From: Micractinium sp. NFX-FRZ
Taxonomy: Eukaryota; Chlorophyta; Trebouxiophyceae; Chlorellales; Chlorellaceae
NCBI GenBank assembly: GCA_029339195.1
Contig: JAPTJF010000372.1
Coordinates: 1-63,873 of the forward strand
Direction: 5' to 3'
DNA: 63,873 nucleotides
Shown here: in pieces, positions 32,809-45,200 of the stretch
Layout of the letters: every line of letters begins with the position of its first letter
Numbering within the stretch: position 1 is the first letter of the stretch
Notes under the pieces: generated by a model
Told to the model about the DNA's origin: nothing
Databases searched by the model: none
What the model saw: only the letters and a program-made list of their open reading frames with translations
Position numbers and translations under genes: made by a program

Positions 32809-35800
32809 TCAGTCGCCGCCGCCGCGCAGCTTGAGGCCGGTCATGCGGGCGTGCAGCGGCGAGGGGGGCGGCGCCATGCGGGCCTCGCCTGCCACCGCTG
32901 CACCCGCGGCATCCGCGCTGCACCCCGTCTCGCTGCGCAGCAGGTGGTGGCTCGGCGTGGCGGCGGGGTGGAACTCCAGGTCTGCATCCATCGGCGGCAG
33001 CGGGCCTGCACAGGCAGCGGATGCCGCCAGCGCCTTTGCCGCCGCGTCCGCCAAGGCAGCCGACGCCTCCCGCCCCAGCAGGCTGGCACTGCGGTGCAGC
33101 GGGTGCAGGGGGTGCTGGTGCGGGTGCAGGCTGGGCTGGAGCAGCGGGTCGGCTGGGTCAGCGGTGGGCGACTCGCCTCCAGACTCGCAGATGTGGCGTG
33201 CCTTGCCCAGCGGCGCCATGCCGTCGATGGAGGAGGCCACGGAATTGTCGCGGGAGAGAGCGGACATGAGGCCTCGACGGGAGCTGCCGCGGTGCTGGCG
33301 CTTGCGTTGCGGCCGCACCGTGGGCACCGGCAGCGCGCCGCCGGCGCCGGCGGCCGCCAACGCCTGTTGCTGCTGCTGCGCCGCTGCTTGCTCCCACAGC
33401 GCTGCGGCCGCTGCCGCCGTGGCGTTCGCCTCCCCCACCTCCTCTCCTTGCTGCTGCTGCTGCTGGGGGGCAAAGGTGTTGTTGAGGCGCTGCGCCGCCA
33501 TGGCAGCAAAGGAGTCGACGCGTGGGGGCGGCTTGCTGGCGGCGCCGTCCAGGTGCGACCCGTAGCTGTCCAGCGTGGGGAAGCGGCGCACGCTGAGGCC
33601 GCGCGAGGGCAGGCTGGACGTGTCTGCAGGCAGGGAGGAGGGGGCCGCAGGGAGAGGGACAGCAGGAGGGGTGAGGAAGAGTCATATGAATGGCGCGGGT
33701 GGACAGGAGAAATCCTGACTGACATGCCGGCCAACAGGGCTGCTCGACGTGGGTGCAGTGCCGCCACAAGCCACAGCACTTGCACTGTGTGCACCGCTGG
33801 CCAGCGCCTGCGCACCATCCAGGCTGCTGGAGCGTGAGAGGGAGTGTGGGGAGCCGGGCGGCAGCTGCACCAGGAACTCGGGGGAGGTGTGCAGGTCCCA
33901 GGCCAGGGAGGGGGCGGCCTGCAGGGGCGGGGGACAAGGGGGGAGAGGGGGGAAGGAGGGGTGAGGTGGCAGGGGAGATTGGGTTAGGAAGAAGTTGGCG
34001 CAACCGGCCGGCATGCCTGCCTGCCTGCACAATGCGACTTCGTGGGTCACCATTGCTAGCTGGCCTGCCCACATCACGGCATCAATTACCTGCAGAGCAC
34101 GCCCCGCCTGGTTGCCGCCTGCCGCCAATGGTGGCAACCCGTGGCCGCCATGCGGCAGCGGGCCCGCCACCATCTGCTGCTGCTGCTGCTGCCTGGGATC
34201 GGTAGGCGGGGTACAGCTCTCGCGGTGCAGGCTGTGGGGGGTGCCAGTGCTGGGGGTGGCGCCACTGCCGCCAAAGAACCCCAGGTCTGCACGCAGTCAA
34301 GATAAGGGGGCGTGGAGAGGGGAGTGAGGGCTTAGGCATGGGGAGAAACGCCGCTGGGGCGCAGTGGGGAAGTCGGCTGTGCGCAGCAGGCAGGGCATCC
34401 GGCCTACATTTCTCTTCGCCATCATGTTGTATCCTCGACTACAGTGACTTCGCCACTGCACTGTCGACTGCAAAGTACCAGGGCACCCGCAGGACATCAA
34501 CACCTTTTGCAACACGCCCACCCATCCACGCTGGAGTGTCAGTTGGAAAGTCCAGATCTGAGATGCCCCCACCCAACAACGGGTGCTTATGCGTACACAG
34601 TGCTCATGAGCGGGCCATTACTGGCGCACACAGTGACAGCAAATCGGCAAACAATACGCCCAGTGTGGTGCGTGCACCATGCACCCCTGCTGTGAGCTGT
34701 CAGGAAGCCCAACAGGCGCTGCCATCGCAACGACCCCCAAGCCCCACTCCACAGTGCGACACATCTGCACCCACCTGCGCTCATGGGGCTGAGCGCATCG
34801 GCAAAGTCCATGTCCGACGTAGTGCGCCCCGTGCCGCAGCTGTAGCTGAAGTCGCTCTCCGAGTGGGAGCCTGCGGCGGAGGGCAGAGGGAAACCGAGGC
34901 AACTTGCAAGGTGAGCCCAAGGGCAGGAGGCACCGGTGCAGACACATTGTGCCTCCCAAACAACCCACGGTGCCCTGCCTGCTGCACTCTTTCACCCTTC
35001 CCATCCACCCACCCACACCAGGGGGGAGGGGGATCCCACCCACCCCAACCACTCGGTTGACCGCAACCCAACTTGCCACCCAACCTTCCCACCCCAACCC
35101 TCACCAAAGAAGTCGGAGTCTGGTGACACGAGGTCGCGCCGGCTGAGGTGCCAGCCCTCGCGGCTGTCCTGCGTGCCGCCGCTGCCGTGCATGGGCCCGC
35201 CGGACAGCATGCCGGCGCTGCCCCCGCTGCTCAGTATGGCCATGGCCGCGGTCTGCGGGGGCACCTGCAGCGGCGCTGGGCGCCACATGTCGAGTGGAGT
35301 GAGCCCAGCGTCGCCGCCACTGGGCCCGCCGGGGGACAAGCGCCCCTCGCTGCTGCCCCTGCCGCCCATGGCCAGCAGCTGGGGGGTGGGTGCGCCCTCG
35401 CTGCTGCCGCGCCGTGCGCCGGGGATGGGGGTGAGGCCGGCCAGCGCGGCGGCCGCCCCGGGGGTGAGCGCACCCTCTGAGATGAGGGGCGACAGGGCGG
35501 GAGCCCAGCGGCCAGCCATGCGGCTGCGCCCTGCTGGCGTCTTTGCCTTCAGGGCAGTGCCGGGGGGGGCGCCGCCGCCGCCGCCGCCGCTGGCCCGCCG
35601 CGCATGGTTGTGCGCGCGCAGCGGCTGGCCTGGGGTGAAGGCAAAGCCGCCACCAGGCGCGTGCTGCTGCTGCTGCATCTGTGGCGCTGGCGGCGGCACA
35701 TCAAAGCTGAACTGGTCTGCTGCTGCCGCCGCTGATACCGCTGCGGATGGCGAGGCGGCGTCCGCGGGCGGGCTCTGCTGCAGGAAGGGCGATGCCGGCA

Positions 35801-38800
35801 GCCCTGCCAGCAATGAGGCCGCCTGCTGCTGCTGCTGCCGCTGCTGCTGCTGCGCTGCTGCGGCTGCCTGGCGGGCCGCCAGTGCTGCCTCTGCTGCCGC
35901 CTCCTCGGCGTGCGCAAGCGCTGCCGCCTCGTCTGCTGCCGCCTGTGCGGCGGCAGCCAGTGCCGGCTGCTCCCGAGCCACAGTGTCAATGACCTGTTGG
36001 GCTGTGGGCCTCAGTGCGGGCTCGGGCTGCAGCATGGCTTCCAGAAGCGCCACAAATGCCGGCGGGCGGTGGCCCAGCTGCAGCGCTGCCACTTCAGCGC
36101 CTGTCCACCCCTCGGAGCGCGGCAGCCGCTGGCCTGCAGCCAGTCAGCAGAGGGGGCCGGGAGGTGAATATGATTGAGGAGCAAGGGGGACACGGCGTTA
36201 GCCAGAGACGCAGCACTCGTACACTCATTCACTCAGACAGGAGGTAACAACTGCTGGCTACAGCTGGCGACGGCAGCAGTCCCACATGCAATCAGCTTGG
36301 GCACGCATGGCAGCGCTGCCTGGCGCTCACCCGTGGCGCACTCGTACAGCGTGGCGCCCAGGCTGAAGATGTCGGCAGCGGGGGAGGGCTCGCCGCCGGC
36401 GGCCAGCAGCTCGGGTGCCACATAGTCGCCGTCGCCCTCCTCCCAGTCCTGAGTAAGGGGGGAGCAAGAACAAGGGGGAGGAGAGGGGTTGAAGACAACC
36501 AAAAAGCGGCTCACCGCGGGGCACATGCGGGGAGCTCACAGCACCGGGCGCGCTGCCATTGCGCCATTCTGCCCCTCTGATGCCATCTTGCCGTGGCGCG
36601 CGTCACTCACCGCTGTCTCGCCCCTCGATGAACACACCCCTGCCGTATCTCTGCCTGCCCTCCCCACCCCCTGCACCAAACTCACCAGGCTGCTGCCCTG
36701 CTCACGCGCCACCGCCAGCCCGAAGTCCCCGATGCGGCACGTGGCCCAGCCAGAGGGGCAGCCAGCGCAGCCGGCAGGGCAGCCGCCCGGGCTGGCTCCC
36801 GCGCCAAGGCTTGCGGCGCCGGCGCCAGCCGCCAGGGCACGGGCAGCAATGCCAGCGCCAGCAGCAGTGCAGCCCCCGGCAGCGGGTGCTGACAGGTAGA
36901 TGTTGTCGGGCTTGATGTCGAGGTGCATGACGCCGTGGGAGTGCAGGAAGGACAGGCCCTGGGGGAGGGGGGCAGGCGTGTGTGGGGAGGGAGAGGGCGG
37001 GAAGCAGCAAGGGTTGCAGCAAAGTAGTAGCGCAGCCCGAGAGGAGGGCTAAGGTGGGGCATGTGGTGTGCGGGGGCTGGCCTGAAACAGCAGGGAACCC
37101 ACCCAGCAGCTGCCCCAGACTTCCAGTCAGCCCAGCGCTGCCCAGACGTGTGCCCAGTCCACCGCTGCCGCCACACAGCTGGGAGCTCACCTGTGCCGCC
37201 TGCACCGCCGTGCTCCACAGCTCCTCATCGCTCATGCACCGCCCCTGCTGGCACGCCTGCAGGCAGCAACAAGACGGGCAGGCGGGACACACGAGTTTGC
37301 GAGGGGCAGTTCGGGGCTGCGGTTGATGCTGCTCCTATCACAGTAAGAAAGCATGTGGAAGAGTGCACCACAGCACAGGGCAACTTGGGGGGCCATTCCC
37401 CCTGCATGTGCTTCCTCCTTCGCCCCCGGCCCGCCCTGCCACCACCCTGCAGCCCCACCCCGCCCACCCACCTGCCCACCCACCTTGTGCGCCCACTGTG
37501 CCAGGCTGCCTGCCTCGCAGTAATCCATTTGTATGTAGAAGTGTCCGCCCTCCTGCCAGGCGCGGTACTGGTTCTACGTGCGCGCAGGGGAGGAGGAGGG
37601 GGAGAGGCGGCCGAGTGGGCGGGGTTGAACAGGGGTGCAAGGCAGGGGTGCAGAGGCTTTGGAGAGGAGGGCTGGCAATGTTCAAGGCCAGCACACAAAC
37701 GCGACGTTTCGAGGGGGTGGGCCGGCGCACAGCGCATGCGTGATGTTGGCTTGCCTGGCCGTGGCACGACCTCCCCTTCCTGCACCCCGCGGCACGTGCT
37801 CCCCGCCCCTGCCCCACCCACCGCCCACTCACCACAATGTTTGGGTGCGTGGGCAGCGCCGCCACGGCGCGGATCTCGCGCAGGCAGCGCTCCCGCTGCA
37901 GCTTGGAGCGGAAGCGGCGGCGGGAGCGCTTGACGGCAAACACCTCGCCCGTGGCGCGGTGCCGCACGCGGAACACCTGCACGCAAAAACATACAATTTG
38001 CTCACTAATTTAGTGCGGGCAGAGGGAGCAGGATGGGTGACAGGAAAAGGGGAGGACGTGCGATGAGGGGGCATGCAAGTGTAGGCGTGCCCAGCTGCAG
38101 CAGGTGGTGCAGGCAGAGCAGCTGCAGATGTGCAAGGGCGATCGCCGGTCACCCCGCCGCACAGTCACACCCCACGCATGCGGCCTGCATGCCGGCCGGC
38201 TCCGTGGCGTGAGGAAGCCGGCGCCGGTGGTGCGGTTGGGAGGCAGGCCGTGGGGCCCAAGGGCCACGAGTGCAGCTCCCCAACTGCTGCCACCCACTGG
38301 AAGGGAGCTAGTGCTCTGGACCCCACCCACCCCCATCTATAGAGGTCAACCCACCTCGCTCAGGCTTGTCTTGCCCACCAGCTGCCATGGGCTGTCAAAG
38401 TGCTGGTGGTACTGGAAGAGGGAGGGGTCCATCGCCGACTCGGTGCGGTGCATGTCAGACACAACCAACACCTGCGGAGCGGGAGAGGCAGGGGCCAGGG
38501 GGCAGGTCACGGCGCTGTGCACTGGCTGTTGGCACAGGTAGGCAGGGGTGGCAGAGGGCTGGCCTGCTTGGCAGCAGTGGGTGCGGCGGGCCGCGCCGTG
38601 GCAAACTGTAGTACCAACGGAAAACGGCACACTAACCCACCAGGCCACACAGAGCCCTCTGGCATCGCCCAAGAGACATCACACGGACACAGTATTGCAG
38701 GCAGGCGCATGGAGCGGCTGGCAGGCGCTGCAGGAGTCCTCAGTGTGGGGGGGCGGGGGTGACTCGGCAGGTTGTTAGCGGCCCGGGCGGCCCCGCTCAC

Positions 38801-39013
38801 CTTGGCGTCTCGCAGGCTGTTGCTGCGCACGTACCCGCCCCGGGTGCCTCTGGTGGCCCGAGACTTGGTCTTGCGGGCGCTGGGCGACGATGGCAGGCTG
38901 CCCGCGGGCCGGGCCAGGAAGGACGGCTCGCGGGGCGTGTCCTCCCCCCACTGCGTGCCCTCGCCGTCCAGCGGCGGCTGCCAGGAGTCGGGAATGTTCA
39001 GCCGCGGAAGCAT
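32809..39013 (-). CDS. WEE1: WEE1 kinase with a very long C-terminal extension
   Basis: Twelve exons encode 1118 residues: 39013-38801, 38471-38355, 37976-37833, 37573-37484, 37256-37191, 36958-36686, 36448-36331, 36133-35105, 34870-34775, 34286-34090, 33918-33720, 33623-32809. WEE1 phosphorylates CDK on the inhibitory tyrosine to delay mitosis. Kinase domain (about 98-395): FAVKRS lysine, YRAWQEGGHFYIQMDYCEAG, HSHGVMHLDIKPDNIYLSA, IGDFGLAV, EEGDGDYVAPELLAA; the HLDIKPDNIY and EEGDxxY forms are WEE1/MYT1 traits. The glycine loop reads VGKTSLSEV, lacking its second glycine. An Ala/Gly/Cys insert of about 45 residues lies between the catalytic loop and DFG. After the kinase come over 700 residues of Ala/Gln coiled stretch and many SP/TP sites, unlike plant WEE1 (about 500 residues in total). 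The exon ending at 33720 uses a GTCAGG donor chosen for phase. Confidence 0.9.
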
Positions 39014-39257
39014 GGCGGCCGGAAGGGCTGGCGAGAATCCTCGACGATTGATCAAAGTCTCGAGCTCAGGTATCAACGGTGTGGAGGCTCCATTCGTGCT
39101 CGGTAGTGCTGCTGATTGAGTGGCACGCGGGGCAGCGGACGCGTGTAGGTCATGAGAGGGGCTCGTCAGGCTCAGCAGGTGCCAGCAGGGGAGGACAGCT
39201 TGGGCTCACTTGAGCGTGAGGGGTGGGCAGCAGGCTCGATGATGGCACGTTTCGGTG
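39014..39257. promoter_or_regulatory. Divergent promoter, WEE1 and LRR-like gene
   Basis: Only 244 bases separate the two outward-facing start codons. The spacer includes CGATTGATCAAAGTCTCG at 39040-39060. Shared control of the two genes is possible but unproven. Confidence 0.5.
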
Positions 39258-42200
39258 ATGGAGGTGATTGGAGACTCCCAGGAGGGCGGTAGCCCGCTCC
39301 TATTGCAGCTGGCGGCGGCTGCAGGCAGCAGTCCCCTGCTTTTGAATCGGGACGGGGCGGTGGCCAGCCCGACCGACAGATCAGGATCAGATGGGGCGGT
39401 AGAGGCGCAGCGAGGGGCATCAGGCGGGCAGGGCCAGGGAGCAGGCGGGCCCGCCGCTGCCGCCGCAGCGGCACCGCTGGCGACTGCTGCTGCCGCCACG
39501 TTTGCGTCCACTTGCACGCTGCTGGGCGTGGAGCCGCACACGGAGCTAGTACGCGTGCTGGAGGAGCTGCCAGACGAGGCGTTCACTCCTCCCACACCAG
39601 GCCGCCGCCCTGGAGCAGGTGGGAGGGCGGCTGGCACGTGCAGCCTGCGTTTTTACTGCAGCTCGGCCGGCCAGCCACGTTGTTGCAAGCATGGGAGGCC
39701 TGCTCCGTTGCACAGGCATGCAGCACCCTGCACCCTGCGCCACTGTCACGCTTGTGGCTGCTCGGTTCTGGTATGATGCCGCTGCCAAGCTGAGGGCTTG
39801 AGTGCCTCGTGCTGTGCCTCTGCAGGCGGTGCGGTTTTGAAGGTGCCGCCGACCGCGCTGCCGCAGCACCTAGATGCGCTGCTCATGCTGGTGACGGGGC
39901 GCAGGCTGCCAGCGCTCGGCAGTAGCGACAGCGCCGCCGCCGGCCAGGACAGCGATGAGGCCTCGCGGTTCCTGCTCACGGTGCACCTCGACCTCTCCTG
40001 GCACGCGGTGTCGGCAGCGCAGCTGGTTGAACTGCTGGCTGAGGCGCCGCACCGGCGGTGGCAGGGCAGCCAGCTGGAGGGGCTGGAGCTGCAGGGCTGC
40101 CAGCTGGCGCCAGGTGCGAGTGCTGCTGCGCAGACAACCATCCCATATTGCTGCCAGCATGGGGGGGTGCCTCCCCGCCTGTTGACCAGGGCCCTGCAGC
40201 CCCGCCCTACCATCATGCATCTCGGCCACAGCTGCTTGTTTCCACCTGCCCTGTGCATTACCTGCCCTGCGCAGATGCACTGCTGGTGCTGAACCGCTGG
40301 AGGGCGCACAAAACGCTGGCCAGCCTGCGCAGGCTGGTGCTGGCCGACAACCCCCTGCTGGGACGCACGCCCTGCCAGCAGCAGGCACTGTCAGCGGCGC
40401 AGCCACCACCGCAGCAGCAGCAGCAGGCTGGGGCGGAAGGCACAGCGCCAGGGCAGCTGGCAGGGGGATTTCTGGGGCCGGCGCAGCTGCGTTGGCTGCA
40501 GACGCGGCTCTTCCAGTCGGCGCCGCTTCGCCTGCTGGATATCCGCCGCACAGGTGGGGATGGTGGAGGGGCAGTTTGGTGCTGGCCAGGATTGGTCACT
40601 GAGGCAGGCGGGGCAGGGCAGCTAGCCTTGCCCGCGTCGGTTGTGCCGCCCACCTGCCCGCCCCGCCGGCCCTCACGCCTGCCCATTCCATCTACTTGCG
40701 CTGCCTGCCTGCCTGCCTGGTGCAGGGTTTAGCGACGCTGCCCTGGGCTGCCTGATGCACCAGCTGGCCACGTACCCACAGCAGGCGACGGGCGCAGCTG
40801 GCAAAGCAGCAGGGCCTGAGGCGCTGGGCCATGCTGGGTGCCGCTCCACACTGGAGTGCCTCAGGCTGGGGCCGCCCGCAGACCAGCCGGACTTCAGCCA
40901 GGATACAGGCAAGCAGTGAGAGCTGTAGGGGCGCTCCAAGCAGGGTGACAGGGCAGAGGGGATGCGAGGTGCCTGCGCGATGATGCAGAGCTGACAGCGC
41001 CAGGGGCAGTGCACAAGAGCCGTGCAGCCGGCTGGGCTGGCCTTGCCCTGCTCCTCTGCTTGACTGGCAAGCTCTTCACCCGCACCCTGTGCCCTGCATC
41101 CCGCATGCAGTGGTGTGCATCGCCCAGGCGCTGCAGGCGTCTCCCCAGCTTCAGGCTGTGGAGCTGCTGGGCGTGGAATCTGTCGCAAAAGCTGCACTGC
41201 TGCTGAAAGTGTGGCAGGAGGCGCAGCAGCGTCTGGGGCGGCAGGGCTACGCGGTGGCGCCTGGCACGGCGGGAACCCTGCGCCTCGCCCTTACCCCAGA
41301 GTGAGCGCCGCCTCTGCCTGACGCAGCGTTGGCCTGCCTGTGCGACTTCCTGTCCTCCACGGCCTGCCTGCTCACCTTCCGGTTTGCTTGCCTGCCTGCC
41401 TGCTGTAGCGGCTGCCTAATCTGTTGTGCCAAGTGGTTGTGAAGACCACCGCGAGCTGACCCTCTGCGTCATTTGCCCCTGCCCCTGTGCTGCAGCGGTG
41501 CTGCGGTGGCGGCAGAGCGGCCACCCCGCGAGCATGTGCCGCTGCAGCCGGCAACCCCGGAGCCGCGGCAGCAGCCTGAACTTGAGGTGGAGCCGCTGCC
41601 CGCCTTCTCCGGCCCCCCACTGCTGGCAGCCGATCGGGCGGCAGAGGGGGAGGTGCAGCAGCGGAAGCGGCAGCAGCCGCTCACCACCTACCTGCAGCCC
41701 AGCAGGCATGCGCAGGAGGGGCGGGCGCGGCAGCAGCAGGTGCCGCGCGTGCCTGGTGCGGCAGCGCCCCAGCAGCATGCCCCCGCTGGCGCTCTGGCAG
41801 GCATGGAGTGGGAGGGGCCAGGGGGCGAGGAGCAGCCAGCACCTCTCAGGCAGCAGGGAGGTGGGCAGCCACGCATTCGTGCCGGCGGTGGTGGGGGTGG
41901 CGGCGGCAGCGGTGCTCGTCGGCAGGGCGGCGGTGCACCAGCCGGCCGGCCGCGGCAGCGCCGGCGCACTGGTGGCGGCAGCGCTGGGGGCGAGCCACGC
42001 ATGTACCGGGGCGGTGCACGGGCTGACGAGCTGCGCGGGGCGGAAATTGACCTGGTGTCAGGTGCGATGGGGTGTGCAGGGGAAGTGTGGGAGAGAAAGA
42101 CGGATGGAAGGGCATGGCAGAGCAGGGCCCATGAAGCGAGGTCGGGGCTGGGCAGGCCCGACGCAGCCAAGGCAGCCTCTCCTGCCCTCGCAGGTAGCCC

Positions 42201-45200
42201 TGCCACCACAGCCCTCTCGCTGCTGCTTCCGCCCTCGCAGGCAGCCCTGCCACCACAGCCCTCTCGCTGTTGCTGGTGCTGCAGCCCCCCTTGTGGCACA
42301 CATCCTTCCATGCTGCGCGCTGTTGCCAACAACGCTGCTGCTGGTGCTGCTGCAGATGAGGAGGGCGGGCCGTACTACTATGAATCTGGGGAGGACAAGG
42401 ACGAGTACGAGGCCACCGATGTGGATGACCACGACCACGACGTGATGAGCACAGATGGGGGCAGCCCAGAGGGCGAGCGCAGCGGGGGCGAGCCCAATGG
42501 TGCCAGCGGAAGGCAGCAGGGCTCTGGCCAGATGCCAAGGCAAGTGGGGGTGGGCAGCGTTGCTGCACCAGCTGTTGGATGGTCCAACCGCCTTTTGCTG
42601 TGCACACCCTTGTCTGCCTGCCCGCCTGCCTGCCGGTGTGCCTGCCTACATGTCAACTTGGGGCTCTCCCGGTGCCCGCAACCCTGGCAGGCTGGCCGGC
42701 TACAGCACACTCTCGACATGAGAGCGAGGGTGACTTGTTTCCTGCTCGGATCTGCTGCCTGCCCCTCTTCCCCTCGCCCCCTGCAGCATGCCCCGGCTGG
42801 GCCGTCGAGCCCCGCCGGCCTCGCCCGCCGCAGCCACGCCGACCGGTGGCCGCCGCCGGCGTGGCAGGGGCAGCGCTGCCGGTGGCAGCGGCGGTGGTGT
42901 GGAGGACAGCGAGTACTCTAGCCTGTCTGATCTGGATGGCTACACATCTGACAAGTGCATGGAGCACTACAGGGACACCCTGGCCGCGCTCGTCAGGTGC
43001 GGCATGCGGGGGCTTGAGTGAGAGGTTGCACTGACTTACAGGCTGGGCTGCTGCCGTGCTTCCAGGCTGCCCTGGGCTGGGCGCAGCAGCGCAACCACAG
43101 CGGGCATGCTGCCCATGGCCAGTTGCAGGTGCCCGGGTGCTTTCCTGCTTTGCCCTCCTCAATCGCTTAGCTCAAGGGGTCAACAGAGGAGCCATGCTGC
43201 TGTTGCAGGAAGCTGAAGAGGCTGGACCCGGCCGCCGGCGAGGAGGCGGAGCAGGCGAGGAAGGTGTGGAAGCTGGCGGACAACTACTCAGACAGGTGGG
43301 TGGGACCTGTGGGGCTGGCTGGCAAATGGTAGCAAAAGGCTGGGAGGTGGGGCAGCATGTGATGGGATGCGGGCAGTCATGCTTGCCTGGACCCTCAGGC
43401 GCGCACGGCCCCTCTGTGTACCGTGTGAGCGCAGGGCCGCTGGGAGTGGAGCCTTGGCGTGCCACACAGGGCCCTGCTTGCCAGGCAGCCTGCTCCTGTT
43501 TGGGTGCCCTGCAAGCGACCTGCTGTGGCGCTGCACCTTCGCCTGTGCCAACACGGCATGCGTATGCCTGCCTGACTGCTACCTCCTGCCTGCATTCCCT
43601 GCCCTTCAGGAAGCGCTGGAGGAACCCCTCCCGGACCCAGGATGACCTCTTCGAGCACCTGGACGCCCTGATGCGCCTGAAGCAGGTGCGGCAGGCAGGC
43701 GGTCGGCAGTTGGCCGGTGGGCAACTCCCCCTGCCAGCATCTGGCTGGTTGCAAGGCTGATGTGTTTGTTGGCTCAGGTGCGCCCCCATGCATCCATATC
43801 TGCCATGACAGCAGCTTGACGCTGGCCCCAGCTTCAAATTGTGCCCCGCGCTGCCCCCTGCTTTGCCCCTGCAGCTGGCCCGGGAGCACGGCCTGCGCTA
43901 CCACTTCCCCTTCCCGAGCCGTGAGAAGAAGAAGTTGCAGAAAATGCGGGAGCTCAGGTGGCATGGGATGGGGCAGTGGAAGCCATACTGGGGCGAGCAG
44001 CCGCCGCGTGCACAGCAGGATGCACAGCAGCAGGCGCAGCAGGCGCAGCAGCAGGCGCAGCAGCAGCAGGCGCAGCAGGCGCAGCAGCAGGCGCAGCAGC
44101 AGCAGCCGCAGCAGCCGCAGCAGCAGGCGCAGCAGCAGCAGGTGCAGCGCCGCCGCAAGGGCAGGATGCTGAGGAGGGCGGGGGACCTGGAGATCCAGGC
44201 TCTGGAGGACTCTTTAGATGATGGCGGGGGTGGGCAGAATGAGGCATGCGGCAGGGGCGGTGCCGCCGCTGTTGCCACGCAGCAGCAGATCAGGCGGCTG
44301 CTGATTGTGAGCGAGGACGAGGAGGAGACGTCGTCGTCGTCAAATGAGGAGCAGCGGGCCAGCGGGCGCCGGGAAGGGGGCGCCGGCAGCCGGCAGCAGC
44401 GGCAGGAGCAGCATGAAGCGGTGCTGGCGGCGGGCCCAGCGGCTGTTGAGGGTGGGCAGGCAGCGGCAGCCAGCCCAGACAGCAGCGGCGAGGGCCTGCC
44501 TGCAACGAGTCACCAGCAGCGGCAGCATGCCGGTGAGCAGCAGCTGGATGGGAAATGTGGTCCAGCACTGCTGCATACGTGCCTCGCCGTCTGGATGTTT
44601 TACTCAACCAGGCTTGAATGCGGCGCGGGTCAGCTTGCTCCAACCCAGGTGTGTCAGTGTGGGGCATGAGAGCATTGAACAAGCCTAGTGCCGGTTGCTG
44701 CTCTGCCCTTCTTTCCTTGCCCGGTGCAGGCGTGTGTGACGCTGGGCCCAGTCCTGGCAGCGCGCCACCAAGCTCTGCACCGCCGCAGCAGCAGAGGCAG
44801 CTGGAGCAGCAGCACTTGGCCAGCGGTAGCAACGCTGGTGCCGTGGCTGCTGCTCCAGCACTGCAGCCGCCCCCTGGTGGAGCGGAAGCGGCTCCCGCTC
44901 TGATGGTACCCAGCCAGGTGGTGCGTGCAGCAGCAGCCGAGGCCGCCGAGGCGGAGGTTGCCGCCGTGCAGCGCCAGCTGGCACTGCATGGTGACGAGGC
45001 TGCAGCAGAGCCAGCAGCAGGGCCCGGGCTGGCGGCGCAGGAGCAGGGAGAGGCTGGAGCGCAGGCAGCGGCAGAGCAGCAGCAGCAGCGGGAGCAGCGG
45101 GAGCAGGTTGAGGAGGCAGTCCCGGAGGAGAGCGTGAGCCTCATCATCCCGGACTCGTGAGTGCACCCTGCCTGCCCACTTGCCGGCCTGCCTGCTCCTC

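Noticed and set aside
32659..33837. 392-codon plus-strand open frame
   Set aside because: Antisense to the last WEE1 exon and crosses the 61-bp repeat; no motif.
34936..36177. 413-codon plus-strand open frame
   Set aside because: It lies antisense to the large WEE1 exon and is made of Ala/Cys/Ser runs that mirror the GCN/CAG codons of the real gene.
40908..40925. GT donor GTGAGA at 40918 in the LRR-like gene
   Set aside because: It would give phase 2 and throw the next exon out of the clear VVCIAQALQASPQLQ frame; the GC donor at 40909 keeps it.
42540..42550. GT donor GTGGGG at 42544 in the LRR-like gene
   Set aside because: Its phase leads into a frame that reads a Pro/Trp-rich, non-coding-like stretch, against SMPRLGRRAPP with the GC donor.
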